The notes under the pieces are model-generated. The model was not told the DNA's origin and made no database searches. It was given only the letters and a program-made list of their open reading frames with translations. Shown here one piece after another: positions 20,836 through 30,365 of a DNA stretch of 64,000 bases (position 1 is the first letter of the stretch; each line of letters opens with the position of its first letter). The DNA comes from Marinitoga aeolica (lineage in GTDB: Bacteria; Thermotogota; Thermotogae; Petrotogales; Petrotogaceae). The stretch spans positions 2,046,001 through 2,110,000 of the forward strand of contig NZ_CP069362.1 in the NCBI RefSeq assembly GCF_029910535.1, read 5' to 3'. The position numbers and the translations under genes were made by a program.

Positions 20836-21945
20836 TTAAATCTTTTTCTCTTTATACATTATAGGATAGATGATTCCGAGGAATATTGAAAATAAACTTA
20901 CACTAAAAAGTACAAAACTTACATTATTGCCAAAAACTGCAGAATATCCACTTGAAACAAAATTGCCTATAGCCCATGCAAAACCCATAGAAACAGAAGA
21001 TGCAAAACTTTTATTTTTTGGCATTAGGAATTGTGCTTCGACTAAATTTGCTGACATAGTTAAAAATCCAAAAGCATCAAATGAAGAAAATGAGATAATT
21101 CTTAATAATTCAGAATTTATAGTAACCATAAAAATTCCAGAAATCCCCATCCCCAAAAAACCAATAAAATTAATAAATTTTATTCCTAATTTATCTCTTA
21201 AATATGTTCCATAATAATTAGTAAACATTCCTATTATCATACCTATAGTTAATGTTGCACCACCAATAATCAAACCCGAACCTTTTTGGTTAAGATAAAT
21301 AGGAACAAATGTATGAAAAATATTCATAATAAATCCTCTTAAAGCTACCATTAAAAACACAGGTAATAATACTATTGCTTCTTTTAAAGAAGGAAACCTT
21401 TTTTCTGATATTTCGGTTTTTTCATATTTCCATAATTTTTTATAGAAAAATATTAATAAAAATGCACTTAAAATACCGATGATATATAATTTATCCATTC
21501 CAAAAATTTTAACATATGATGTAATGAAAATAGGCCCTAATGCTGCTCCAAATGTTCCTAAAACAGAAAACCAGGCTACGTGAGTTCCTTTATTTAATCT
21601 ACCGGCAAAGCTGGCACCGACTGGATGAAAAGCAGAATTAAATAATCTTATAAAGAAAATTAAAGTTAGTAATACGTAAAAACTATTTACGAATCCCAAT
21701 AAAGAAATTAATATAATTTCTGTAAATAATAAGATAACAACGAAAACACCATCTCTTTTTTTCCTGTCAAAATAAAGACCGAAAAAAATTTGAAGAATAG
21801 ATGAAAAAGCACCTATTAATGTTATAAGTGTAGTAAAAGTTCTACTATCAATATTAAATTTATTTATAAAATAAGGACCTAAAGGTTTAAAAAAAGAATT
21901 GAAAAAATCTGCAAGAAAATGAGCTAAAGATATAGTTAAAGTCAT
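20836..21945 (-). CDS. MFS transporter (fosmidomycin-resistance-like)
   Basis: A 369-residue membrane protein with about 12 helices of the major facilitator type. The opening ISLAHFLADFFNSFFKPLGP and the PVGASFAGRL segment resemble the Fsr/fosmidomycin-resistance group of drug exporters. The ATG at 21945 follows AAGGAGGC by five bases, so the longer upstream frame is not used. The substrate cannot be deduced. It stands alone on the minus strand between two other transcription units. Confidence 0.75.
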   Translation of the reverse strand: MTLTISLAHFLADFFNSFFKPLGPYFINKFNIDSRTFTTLITLIGAFSSILQIFFGLYFDRKKRDGVFVVILLFTEIILISLLGFVNSFYVLLTLIFFIRLFNSAFHPVGASFAGRLNKGTHVAWFSVLGTFGAALGPIFITSYVKIFGMDKLYIIGILSAFLLIFFYKKLWKYEKTEISEKRFPSLKEAIVLLPVFLMVALRGFIMNIFHTFVPIYLNQKGSGLIIGGATLTIGMIIGMFTNYYGTYLRDKLGIKFINFIGFLGMGISGIFMVTINSELLRIISFSSFDAFGFLTMSANLVEAQFLMPKNKSFASSVSMGFAWAIGNFVSSGYSAVFGNNVSFVLFSVSLFSIFLGIIYPIMYKEKKI

Positions 21946-22030
21946 ATAATGCCTCCTTATTGTTAGTATTACGAACAAATTATATCATAAAAAATATTAA
22001 AATACAATAAATTATTAAAATAATAAAATA

Positions 22031-22060
22031 AAAAAATCCGGCATATCAAATGCCGGATTT
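22031..22060 (-). terminator. rho-independent terminator of nucleoside ABC operon
   Basis: Perfect 11-bp arms (22034-22044 and 22050-22060, core CCGGCAT/ATGCCGG) with a five-base loop. On the minus strand the stem is followed by a T-run. It lies 3 bases after the permease stop codon. Confidence 0.88.
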
Positions 22061-22062
22061 GA

Positions 22063-23013
22063 TTATTCTTTTTCGTATGGGACACCATCTGCTGCTGGTG
22101 GTCTTGTTTTACCGACAAATCCACTAACAACAATTATTGTAATTACAAATGGTAATAAGTTAAGTAAAGCTTTCATTTCTGGTGGTATATCAAGAATAGA
22201 TTGTAATTGAATATTTAAAGCATCAGATGCGCCAAATAGTAAAGCAGCCCACATTGCACCTACTGGATTCCAGTTACCAAGAATCATAGCGGCTAATGCA
22301 ATAAAACCCTTACCACTTGGCATATTTTCCTGGAATTGACCTAATTCTCCAATACTTAAATAAGCACCTGCAAAAGCAGCTAAAACACCACTCATTAATA
22401 CACCAAAATATCTAATTTTAAAAACATTAACACCTAATGTATCAGCTGATTTAGGATTTTCACCAACAGCTCTCATTCTTAATCCTAAAGGTGTTTTATA
22501 TATTAAGAACCAACTTAATGCAACAGCTATAAATGCTAGATAAACAAATATACTCATTTCATCAAAAATTTGACCAAAAAATGGAACATCTTTCATAAAA
22601 GCCAACTTAACTTTTGGAATTTTAGCAACAAAGTCTGTTTGTCCAGAATGACCAAATATTGGTTCCATTAAAAACGCAGATAAACCACTTGCAATAAGAA
22701 TTAAAGCAGTTGCACTAACAATTTGGTCAGCACTCCATCTAATGGAAACATATGCGTGTAACCAGGCTAACATTACACCAGCTATAATAGCACCCAAAAG
22801 TCCTAACCAGGGATTACCTGTATAAAATGTAAAAACAACAGCTGTAAAGGCACCAATTTTCATAATACCTTCTAAAGCAATATTTGTTACACCAGTGACT
22901 TCACTGAAAACGCCACCAAGAGCTGCAAAAATCAATGGAGTAGCACTCATCAACATTAATTTATAAAAAATTGGAGTTGAGAAACTATAAAAAACAGCCT
23001 GGAATATATTCAT
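22063..23013 (-). CDS. nucleoside/simple-sugar ABC transporter permease (YufQ-like)
   Basis: A 316-residue membrane protein of the BPD_transp_2 (RbsC-like) family, with FSEVTGVTNIALEGIMKIGAF near the N-terminus and RAVGENPKSADTLGVNVFKIRYFG in the cytoplasmic loop. It is the second permease of a PnrA/BmpA-type nucleoside importer. Its ATG overlaps the stop codon of the first permease gene (ATGA arrangement). It is the last gene of the operon before a strong terminator. Confidence 0.85.
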   Translation of the reverse strand: MNIFQAVFYSFSTPIFYKLMLMSATPLIFAALGGVFSEVTGVTNIALEGIMKIGAFTAVVFTFYTGNPWLGLLGAIIAGVMLAWLHAYVSIRWSADQIVSATALILIASGLSAFLMEPIFGHSGQTDFVAKIPKVKLAFMKDVPFFGQIFDEMSIFVYLAFIAVALSWFLIYKTPLGLRMRAVGENPKSADTLGVNVFKIRYFGVLMSGVLAAFAGAYLSIGELGQFQENMPSGKGFIALAAMILGNWNPVGAMWAALLFGASDALNIQLQSILDIPPEMKALLNLLPFVITIIVVSGFVGKTRPPAADGVPYEKE

Positions 23014-24071
23014 TTAGATTCACCACCTTTAGGAGATGAAAATTTCAATATAAAGGTTCTAACTATTCTATCAGCAGCAACAAGGAATATAATAATACCT
23101 TGAATTATAGTAACAATATCATCTGGAACTTTAGCAAATTGCATTGCATTTGAGCCTGTTCTTAAAGAAGAAATCAAAAATGCAGCAAAGATAATACCAA
23201 TAGGATTATTTTGACCAATTAAAGCAATAGAAATACCATCAAAACCTTTACCACCACTAAAATCACCAAAAATTCTATGATGAATTGCCATAACTTCCAT
23301 CGATCCAGCCAATCCTGCTAAAGCACCACTAATAGCCATAGTTAAAACAATATTTTTACTTAAAGATATTGCTCCTGCTTCAGCAGCATAAGGATTAAAT
23401 CCTACGGCTTTAAGTTCATAACCAGTTGTTGTTTTTTCTAACAATATATAAACTAATATTGCAGCTACAATTGAAACAATAATACCTGAAGGTAATGTTG
23501 TAGCTTGTACAGTCATTAAAGGTGGTAGTTGAGCACTTTGTGCTATTTCTGGTGATTTAGGAACTCCTTGACCTACAGCTAATGGGCCAGCTACAAAATA
23601 ATTTGTTAAATAAACAGCTATCCAGTTAAGCATTATTGTTGTAATAACTTCATGAGCACCAGTTGTAGCTTTTAGATAACCTGCAATAGAAGCCCAAAAA
23701 GCACCACCGAGGATACCAGCTAACATTGTAATAGGTATAGCAAATACAGGTGAAACTCCTCCTAAATTAAGACCAACGATTGTTGAAAAAATCGCTCCCA
23801 TCATCAACTGACCTTCAGCACCTATATTAAAGATTCCTGCTCTAAAACCAAATCCAACAGCTAAACCTGTTAAGACAAGTGACATCATTTTGGAAATATT
23901 AGCAGCCAAGGCAGCTTTACTGCCAAAAGCACCCTGTAACATTACCCAATAAGCACTTAAAGGATTTTTACCTATTAAAAGTATAACAATTCCAGCAATA
24001 AATAAAGCTATTATTACAGAAGTAACAGGTACTAAAATATTCATTGCGTTTTTTGAGAGTTTATTTTTCAA
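23010..24071 (-). CDS. nucleoside/simple-sugar ABC transporter permease (YufP-like)
   Basis: A 353-residue permease (BPD_transp_2) with NIGAEGQLMMGAIFSTIVGL and ELKAVGFNPYAAEAGAISLSKN blocks. The best start is the TTG at 24071: it overlaps the stop of the ATPase gene and has a GGAGGGG six bases upstream. Upstream ATGs in the same frame have no site. The use of TTG directly at the upstream stop implies translational coupling. Confidence 0.85.
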   Translation of the reverse strand: MKNKLSKNAMNILVPVTSVIIALFIAGIVILLIGKNPLSAYWVMLQGAFGSKAALAANISKMMSLVLTGLAVGFGFRAGIFNIGAEGQLMMGAIFSTIVGLNLGGVSPVFAIPITMLAGILGGAFWASIAGYLKATTGAHEVITTIMLNWIAVYLTNYFVAGPLAVGQGVPKSPEIAQSAQLPPLMTVQATTLPSGIIVSIVAAILVYILLEKTTTGYELKAVGFNPYAAEAGAISLSKNIVLTMAISGALAGLAGSMEVMAIHHRIFGDFSGGKGFDGISIALIGQNNPIGIIFAAFLISSLRTGSNAMQFAKVPDDIVTIIQGIIIFLVAADRIVRTFILKFSSPKGGESK

Positions 24072-25653
24072 TTGGATCCCCTCCATGTGCCAACTTTTCT
24101 TCAAGTTTGATATCTTCTAATTTATGTCCAGCCATCATTAATCCAAGTTCTTCGATTGTTACTTCATCTGGTTTTACTTCACCCATTATTTCTCCTTCGT
24201 ACATTACAATTATTCTATCAGAAAGAGATAAAACTTCCTCTAATTCCATTGACACCAATAATACCGCAACATCTTTCTCTCTTAAATTTAATATTTCTTT
24301 GTGAACATACTCAATTGCTCCAACGTCTAATCCACGTGTAGGTTGGGCAATAACAATGAATTCTGGATTAAAGCTTACTTCTCTTGCAATAACAACTTTT
24401 TGTTGATTACCTCCTGATAAATTACCAGTTGGGATAGTTCCATCAGCAGGTCTTACATCAAATCTTTTTATCAATAATTCTGCATTTTTATTGATAACTT
24501 TATGGTTCAAAAAGCCATTTTTTGCAAAAGGTTCTTTATAATGTTTTCCAAGAATTAAATTATAATAATTAGGGTACTCTTTTACCATGGCATATTTGTA
24601 CCTATCTTCTGGAATATGTCCTATATTTCTTTCCCTTAATTCTCTAACAGTTTTTTTAGTGACATCCTCACCATTATATATATATTTACCTTTTTCTATT
24701 TTTCTTAAACCTGTTAAGGCTTCTACTAATTCAGTTTGTCCGTTACCGGCAACACCAGCAACGCCTAAAACTTCACCTTTTCTTATTTTAAAACTGATAC
24801 CTCTTACAGCATCTAAGTTTCTGTTGTCTTTTACCCATAAATTATCAATTTCAACAGCAATATTGCCAGGTGTTTTTTCACTTTTTTCGACTCTTAATAC
24901 AACTTCTCTACCAACCATCATGTTTGCTAATTCTCTCGCATTTGTATCTTTAGCAGCAACATTACCGGTAACCTTACCTAATCTCATAACAGTAATATTG
25001 TCACTTATTTCCATAACTTCATGTAGTTTGTGCGAAATAAATATAATTGTTTTTCCATCTTCTTTTAGTTTTCTAATAATTCCAAATAGTTCTTCAGTTT
25101 CTTGAGGAGTTAAAACAGCAGTAGGCTCATCTAAAATAAGAATTTCAGCACCTCTATATATGGTTTTTAATATCTCAACTCTTTGTTGCATTCCAACAGG
25201 AATATCTTCAATTTTTGCATCAACATCAACAAACAAACCGTATCTTTCTGAAAGTTCTTTAACCTCTTTTCTAGCTCTTTTAAGATCAAAAACCATACCA
25301 TTTTTCGGTTCTGAACCTAGAACAATATTTTCCGCAACTGTTAATGTATCAACTAACATAAAATGTTGGTGAACCATACCAATACCAGCTCTAATTGCAT
25401 CACCAGGACCTTTAAATACTTTTTTTTCACCGAAAATGTAAATGTCTCCTGATGTTGGTGTGTATAATCCATATAATTGATTCATAAGAGTAGATTTTCC
25501 GGCACCATTTTCACCTATAATTGAGTGGACTTCTCCCTTTTTAACTAAAAAATTAACATGATCATTAGCTAAAACTTTTGGGAATTGCTTTACAATATCT
25601 TTCATTATAACAGCATATTCCTTTTTATTTATGGAAGATAAATCTATACTCAA
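24061..25653 (-). CDS. nucleoside/simple-sugar ABC transporter ATP-binding protein (double NBD)
   Basis: A 530-residue ATPase with two nucleotide-binding domains. The first has Walker A GENGAGKST (~residue 48), and its signature is altered (VGMQQRVEILK) before Walker B ILILDEPTAVL. The second has GVAGNGQTE in place of a standard P-loop, then LSGGNQQKVVIARE and FIVIAQPTRGLD. This asymmetry, with only one canonical P-loop, is normal in the RbsA/YufO family. It works with the two permeases downstream and the binding protein upstream. Confidence 0.9.
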   Translation of the reverse strand: MSIDLSSINKKEYAVIMKDIVKQFPKVLANDHVNFLVKKGEVHSIIGENGAGKSTLMNQLYGLYTPTSGDIYIFGEKKVFKGPGDAIRAGIGMVHQHFMLVDTLTVAENIVLGSEPKNGMVFDLKRARKEVKELSERYGLFVDVDAKIEDIPVGMQQRVEILKTIYRGAEILILDEPTAVLTPQETEELFGIIRKLKEDGKTIIFISHKLHEVMEISDNITVMRLGKVTGNVAAKDTNARELANMMVGREVVLRVEKSEKTPGNIAVEIDNLWVKDNRNLDAVRGISFKIRKGEVLGVAGVAGNGQTELVEALTGLRKIEKGKYIYNGEDVTKKTVRELRERNIGHIPEDRYKYAMVKEYPNYYNLILGKHYKEPFAKNGFLNHKVINKNAELLIKRFDVRPADGTIPTGNLSGGNQQKVVIAREVSFNPEFIVIAQPTRGLDVGAIEYVHKEILNLREKDVAVLLVSMELEEVLSLSDRIIVMYEGEIMGEVKPDEVTIEELGLMMAGHKLEDIKLEEKLAHGGDPIEK

Positions 25654-25736
25654 CTTTTACACCTCCTAACATTAATAGCTTATAAATATCGAAGAACTTC
25701 AATATTTACAAACTATTAATGTTTTAAATTTATAAA

Positions 25737-25760
25737 TAAGGCGGGATTACCCCGCCCCTA
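25737..25760 (-). terminator. GC hairpin between bmpA-type gene and ATPase gene (probable attenuator)
   Basis: Arms GGCGGG (25740-25745) and CCCGCC (25751-25756) with only a weak T-rich tail on the minus strand. Such a leaky stop or 3' stabiliser would let the binding protein be made in excess over the transporter; inferred. Confidence 0.6.
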
Positions 25761-25773
25761 AATTTAGATTTAA

Positions 25774-26865
25774 TTAGAATGGAAATTCAATATCTGCTGA
25801 GAAATTATTTAAATCATTTTCATTGTCAGGAACAATTAATAATCCAGATTTGATTGCATAATTTAAGTATTCGATTTCAGCTAATATTCTTGCAGGAACT
25901 AAACCTTTTGTATATTTCATTTGAGATAAACTTACACCATCTTCTAATGCACCTAATACTTGTAATCCACCTTTGAATCTGTTTCTGTATGCATCCCTTA
26001 CACCATAATATGATGCATTGTCAACTCTTTTTAAAGCACTTGCTAATACATAACCTGGAGCCATGTAATCTTGATCTGAGTCAACACCAATTGCAAAGTA
26101 ACCTTCGCCTTTTTCAAAGTATTTGTCGATAACTGTAGCTAAATCTGCGTTTGCATCAATTCCGTATAATTTTAATGATTTTTCTTTTGCTGCATCAATA
26201 ACACCATTTCCACAAGCACCAGCTGCTGCAAAAATAATATCTGCACCTTCAGCATATTGTGCTAATGCCATTGATTTACCTTTTGCTGCATCAGTGAATG
26301 ATTCTGTATATCCTACAACAACTTCTACATTTTCACCATAAATATCATTATAAGCCTTTACACCAGCAATGTAACCATATCTAAATCTTTCAACTGGAGG
26401 AATAGCAATACCACCAATGAAACCAACTTTTCCTGTTTTTGTCATAGCTGCTGCTAAGTATCCTACAAAGAATGCTGATTCTTGTTCTTTAAATAAATAT
26501 AATTGAACATTTTTAGGAACTTTTCCGCCTTCTGGAGGAGCAATATCAATACCAATAAATTTTGTTGCTGGATATTGTGGTGCAACGTCAAATAAAGCAT
26601 TACTCATCATGAATCCAACAGCAATAACAACGTCGGCTTCTTTTGCAGCGTTAGATAAATTGTCAACATAGTCACTTTGTTCTTTTGATTGAATAACCTG
26701 AACATCAATACCATATTTATCTTTTGCTTTTAAAATTCCTGCCCATGTTCCATCGTTAAATGATTTGTCACCTAAACCCCCTACGTCAGATACCATAATA
26801 ACCTTGAATGCAAATGAAGAAACTACTAATGCCATCAATAAAACTAAAAGTACAGCTTTCTTCAT
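25774..26865 (-). CDS. PnrA/BmpA-type nucleoside-binding protein
   Basis: A 363-residue exported binding protein of the Bmp family. The signal peptide (~1-19) has no lipobox, as in the Thermotoga homologue. Family blocks are VSDVGGLGDKSFNDGTWAGI, the VIAVGFMMSNALF strand, FIGGIAIPPVERFRYGYIAG and FAAAGACGNGVIDAAKEK. Known homologues bind purine nucleosides (guanosine, inosine, adenosine), so a purine nucleoside is the likely ligand. It is first of the transporter genes, 4 bp after the membrane-protein gene at 26870-28807. Confidence 0.85.
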   Translation of the reverse strand: MKKAVLLVLLMALVVSSFAFKVIMVSDVGGLGDKSFNDGTWAGILKAKDKYGIDVQVIQSKEQSDYVDNLSNAAKEADVVIAVGFMMSNALFDVAPQYPATKFIGIDIAPPEGGKVPKNVQLYLFKEQESAFFVGYLAAAMTKTGKVGFIGGIAIPPVERFRYGYIAGVKAYNDIYGENVEVVVGYTESFTDAAKGKSMALAQYAEGADIIFAAAGACGNGVIDAAKEKSLKLYGIDANADLATVIDKYFEKGEGYFAIGVDSDQDYMAPGYVLASALKRVDNASYYGVRDAYRNRFKGGLQVLGALEDGVSLSQMKYTKGLVPARILAEIEYLNYAIKSGLLIVPDNENDLNNFSADIEFPF

Positions 26866-26869
26866 AACC

Positions 26870-28807
26870 TTACCTCCCTTTATAGAATTTGATAATTTGT
26901 AATCCGCTTAAAGCGGTAAATAATAACATTAATAAACCAAAGAATATATTTATACTAAATGTTTGAGCATTTAAAACAGGATATTTAAATTCTGATAATA
27001 TGTGAATTGTATGAGGTTTTACAAATGCTAATAAAGATGCTATTGTCATTATTGCTAATCCTGTTAATTTAAATAAAAGTTTTTCGTTTAGATAGAAATA
27101 TAAAAATCCTAAAACTAACAATAATAAAATTTTCGTTCCCCAATCCGAAACAAGTGGTTTTATATTTATAGATTCATTTATTTTAGATGAAAAAACTGAG
27201 AGTAAATTTGGTTTATAATTGGTCAAAATACTTGATTTTATTAATTTTGTTTCTAAATTTGCTTGGAATAATGTTTTAAATTTATCATCGGAATATTTTA
27301 AAATATTTGCAGTATGAGTGTTATAAGTTTTTAAGCCATTCTCTATGTTTTTCACTCTTTTTTGAGAATTCTTCTCAAATTCTTCTAAAACCTTCCTCAA
27401 GTTATCAGTTAATTTATTATAAACTCCGTAATTCTCAAGATATAAACCTTCTTTTAATAAGTCGATTCTAACTTTTCCATCTTCATAATTTAAATAATCT
27501 AAAATTTTATTTTTTCCAGAATCAACTAAAAATTTTTTTAGAGCAGAATTGTATATATACTTTATATCTGAATATTCTGCTGATAATTGTGAATCAATAT
27601 AAGCAACATCTTTATGCACAAAAGAATATGGATATAATAAAACATCATTAAGTAATGTTTTTTGCATTATTGAATCATGAAAATCAGGATTATTTTCCAT
27701 TCTTATTTCTCTAATATTATTAAAAAGAGGTATATTCATCAATATTAATATTATTACAATTAGGGAAATATTTACTATTCTTTTTGCTAAAGATATATTT
27801 CTTCCAAATGCTTTAAAGAACATAGTAATTAATATAAGTGCAAAAGCTAGAAGTAAGAATGCACCATAGATAAATGATGTAATCATATCTTTTGAGAAAT
27901 TATAATAATTTAATATATAAATAGATTCACTAATTACGATACCAAAGAATAACCATTTATACAAATCTTTTTTCTTTAAAAAGAAAATTACCAAAATCAA
28001 AGCCAAATACACAATAAATCTAATCCATTCTTTACTTTTTTTAACTTCAGCATTGCTTAAAAAAATGTTTATTATTTTTTGAGTATCATTTTTTATGGTA
28101 CCTGGTACAAATGATAAAACTTTAGATGCTAAATCATCTATTTCAATTTCTAAATCTTCACCTGTTACACGCATTTTAGAAATTTCTTTTATTCCATCTT
28201 CTAAAGTATCTTTATTTTTTGAAATGATATTATCAAAAAATTCATCAGGTTCTCCTTCGTATATGTAATATTCTGGAGATTCCAATTTAGCACGTCTATT
28301 TTTCATTTTTGTTTTAGTTAATGATTTATTAGGAGAATCTTTTACCAATCCCAAAGAATATGCAATAGCATTTTTAATATAAAGGAATCCTGTGTCTTGT
28401 AAATAAGATGAGTATTCTTCTAATGCCAGATAAAAGGCAGGTAAGGACCTAACGGTTTCTTCGGTTAAGTTTTTCCCTGCTAAATCACTTTGAACATAAG
28501 CAAGAAAACCAGCAAATGCAATTTCTTCTTCTAAAGAATTAAAACGATGTTCTTCAGCTATTGAGGAAAGATGTTTTGGAATATAAGAAGGTCTATCGGT
28601 ATATTCAGCACTTCCTACCATTTGAGTTTTATAAAATTTGTACAATCCCATGTTTTTTAATTCGTCAAAAAACCATTTAAAATTTTCTGAATGGCTTGTA
28701 TATTCATTGATATACTTAACATAATCTGTTTTTATATTAGCCATATTAAGTGAAAATATACTTAAAGCTATGAGAAAGAATACAGTCATTACTACAATCT
28801 TTTTCAC
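26870..28807 (-). CDS. large membrane protein of unknown function, first in nucleoside-importer operon
   Basis: I do not recognise this 645-residue protein. The GTG at 28807 follows AGGAGGTG by five bases; an ATG 24 bases upstream has none. Residues 1-20 are a signal sequence or membrane anchor. A long soluble helical region follows to ~250, then four to five helices (~265-370), a second soluble helical region (~375-560) and three helices at the C-terminus. No catalytic motif is seen. It ends 4 bp before the binding-protein start, so it is co-transcribed with the purine-nucleoside importer, and a link to nucleoside uptake or envelope function is inferred only from that. Confidence 0.6.
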   Translation of the reverse strand: MKKIVVMTVFFLIALSIFSLNMANIKTDYVKYINEYTSHSENFKWFFDELKNMGLYKFYKTQMVGSAEYTDRPSYIPKHLSSIAEEHRFNSLEEEIAFAGFLAYVQSDLAGKNLTEETVRSLPAFYLALEEYSSYLQDTGFLYIKNAIAYSLGLVKDSPNKSLTKTKMKNRRAKLESPEYYIYEGEPDEFFDNIISKNKDTLEDGIKEISKMRVTGEDLEIEIDDLASKVLSFVPGTIKNDTQKIINIFLSNAEVKKSKEWIRFIVYLALILVIFFLKKKDLYKWLFFGIVISESIYILNYYNFSKDMITSFIYGAFLLLAFALILITMFFKAFGRNISLAKRIVNISLIVIILILMNIPLFNNIREIRMENNPDFHDSIMQKTLLNDVLLYPYSFVHKDVAYIDSQLSAEYSDIKYIYNSALKKFLVDSGKNKILDYLNYEDGKVRIDLLKEGLYLENYGVYNKLTDNLRKVLEEFEKNSQKRVKNIENGLKTYNTHTANILKYSDDKFKTLFQANLETKLIKSSILTNYKPNLLSVFSSKINESINIKPLVSDWGTKILLLLVLGFLYFYLNEKLLFKLTGLAIMTIASLLAFVKPHTIHILSEFKYPVLNAQTFSINIFFGLLMLLFTALSGLQIIKFYKGR

Positions 28808-29005
28808 AAAAGCACCTCCTAAAAAATTCAATTACTATAATTATTATATCATAAACCTCAAAAAAACGCACAAGGATATTATCATATTTTTTTTTAAATT
28901 TCAAGACAGATAAATAACAGTTTTAATTAAATTTATGGCATTAATTTTATCTGAACATATTTCTTCAAAGTTTAAAGCAACTAATCCTCTTTTTTAAACT
29001 TTGAA

Positions 29006-29014
29006 TGGTATAAT
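29006..29014 (+). promoter_or_regulatory. extended -10 promoter of surE-def-fmt operon
   Basis: TGG followed by TATAAT, about 60 bases before the surE start. No convincing -35 box is seen. The 28832-29074 gap also carries the divergent minus-strand promoter region (an ATTATA at 28844-28850) and nothing else obvious. Confidence 0.6.
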
Positions 29015-29074
29015 ATAATAAAATAGGATAAAATCAATTAAATTTTTCACAAATTGTAAACTTGAGGTGATATT

Positions 29075-29851
29075 GTGAATATTCTTGTTACAAATGATGA
29101 TGGGATTATGGCACCAGGAATTTTTATTTTAAAAAAAGAGCTGGAAAAAAAACATAATGTTTATATTGTGGCGCCAGATATTGAAAGAAGTGCTACAGGT
29201 CATGCGATTACTATTAGAAATCCATTATGGGCAAAAAAAATATTTTTAAATAATGAATTTTTAGGCTATGCGGTTAATGGAACTCCGGCGGATTGTGTAA
29301 AATTAGGATTAGAGGCTATATATAATAATATTGAATTTGATATTATAATAAGTGGTATAAATAAAGGGCCAAATTTAGGGACTGATTTGTTATATTCTGG
29401 AACTGTTTCTGGTGCTTTAGAAGGATCCTTGAATGGTTATCCGGCAATAGCAATATCTTCAGCAAATTATCAAAATCCAAATTATGAAACAGCAGCAAAA
29501 TTTATTTCGGATTTTTTAGAAAATCCAGATTTTATTGCTATGCCAGATTTTAGTGCTTTGAATATAAATGTTCCTAATGTTGAATATTCGGAAATAAAAG
29601 GTTTTAAGATTACCAGGCAAAGTAAAAGGAGATATAAAGATTATTTTGAACCTAGAAAAGATCCTTATGGGAATACATATTATTGGATGTTAGGTGAAAT
29701 AATTGAAGATGATAATGAAGAAGATTCAGACTATTTTGTTTTAAAAGAAAATTATGTATCGATAACACCAATAAAATCATTTTTAACAGATTTTGAATAT
29801 ATGAAAAAATTAAAAAAAATTAAGGAGGATAAAAATGGATTTAAAGGTTAG
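29075..29851 (+). CDS. surE: 5'/3'-nucleotidase SurE
   Basis: A 258-residue metal-dependent nucleotidase acting on nucleoside monophosphates. The N-terminal ILVTNDDGI holds the metal-binding Asp pair (residues 8-9). NGTPADCVKLG, SGINKGPNLGTDLLYSGTV and SAN blocks follow. The start is a GTG preceded by GAGGTGA. It is the first gene of an operon with def and fmt; its last bases overlap the def start. Confidence 0.92.
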   Translation: MNILVTNDDGIMAPGIFILKKELEKKHNVYIVAPDIERSATGHAITIRNPLWAKKIFLNNEFLGYAVNGTPADCVKLGLEAIYNNIEFDIIISGINKGPNLGTDLLYSGTVSGALEGSLNGYPAIAISSANYQNPNYETAAKFISDFLENPDFIAMPDFSALNINVPNVEYSEIKGFKITRQSKRRYKDYFEPRKDPYGNTYYWMLGEIIEDDNEEDSDYFVLKENYVSITPIKSFLTDFEYMKKLKKIKEDKNGFKG

Positions 29852-30365
29852 ATTGATTGGAGATCCAGTTTTACGAAAAAAAGCCACTAAAATTGAAAAA
29901 ATAGATGAAAGCTTTTTAGAATTATTAGAGATTATGACAAATATGATGTATAGAGAAGATGGGGTTGGATTGGCAGCTCCGCAAGTTGGGATAAGTAAAA
30001 GATTTTTTATAATGGATGATGGAAAACAATTAAGGAAAGTTATTAACCCAGAGATAATAGAATTTTTAGGTGAAGAGAGTACTTTTGAAGAAGGGTGTTT
30101 AAGCATTCCTGGTATATTTTTAAACGTAAAAAGGCCTGAGGGAGTAAAAGTTAAATATACAAATGAAAATGGTGAAATAATAGAAGAAGAATTACATGAA
30201 TATACTGCTAGAATTTTTCAACATGAATATGATCATCTTGAGGGTATATTATTTATTGATAAAGTGAGCACAGCTTCTAAAGCTAAGGTGAAAGGTAAAA
30301 TTAAAGAATTAATGAAAGAGGGAAAAAGAATAGCCAAAGAATTAGGGGAAGTTGAAATAAAATGA
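29835..30365 (+). CDS. def: peptide deformylase
   Basis: A 176-residue metalloenzyme that removes the formyl group from new proteins. All three family motifs are present: GVGLAAPQVG (~43), EEGCLSIPG with the metal-binding Cys, and HEYDH with the two metal-binding His and the catalytic Glu. The start overlaps surE, using an AAGGAGG inside that gene. It overlaps fmt by 4 bp, the classic def-fmt pairing. Confidence 0.95.
   Translation: MDLKVRLIGDPVLRKKATKIEKIDESFLELLEIMTNMMYREDGVGLAAPQVGISKRFFIMDDGKQLRKVINPEIIEFLGEESTFEEGCLSIPGIFLNVKRPEGVKVKYTNENGEIIEEELHEYTARIFQHEYDHLEGILFIDKVSTASKAKVKGKIKELMKEGKRIAKELGEVEIK

Noticed and set aside
24044-25372. Several + strand frames over the ABC ATPase gene
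   Set aside because: They are reverse-strand shadows; the minus-strand product has complete ABC motifs.
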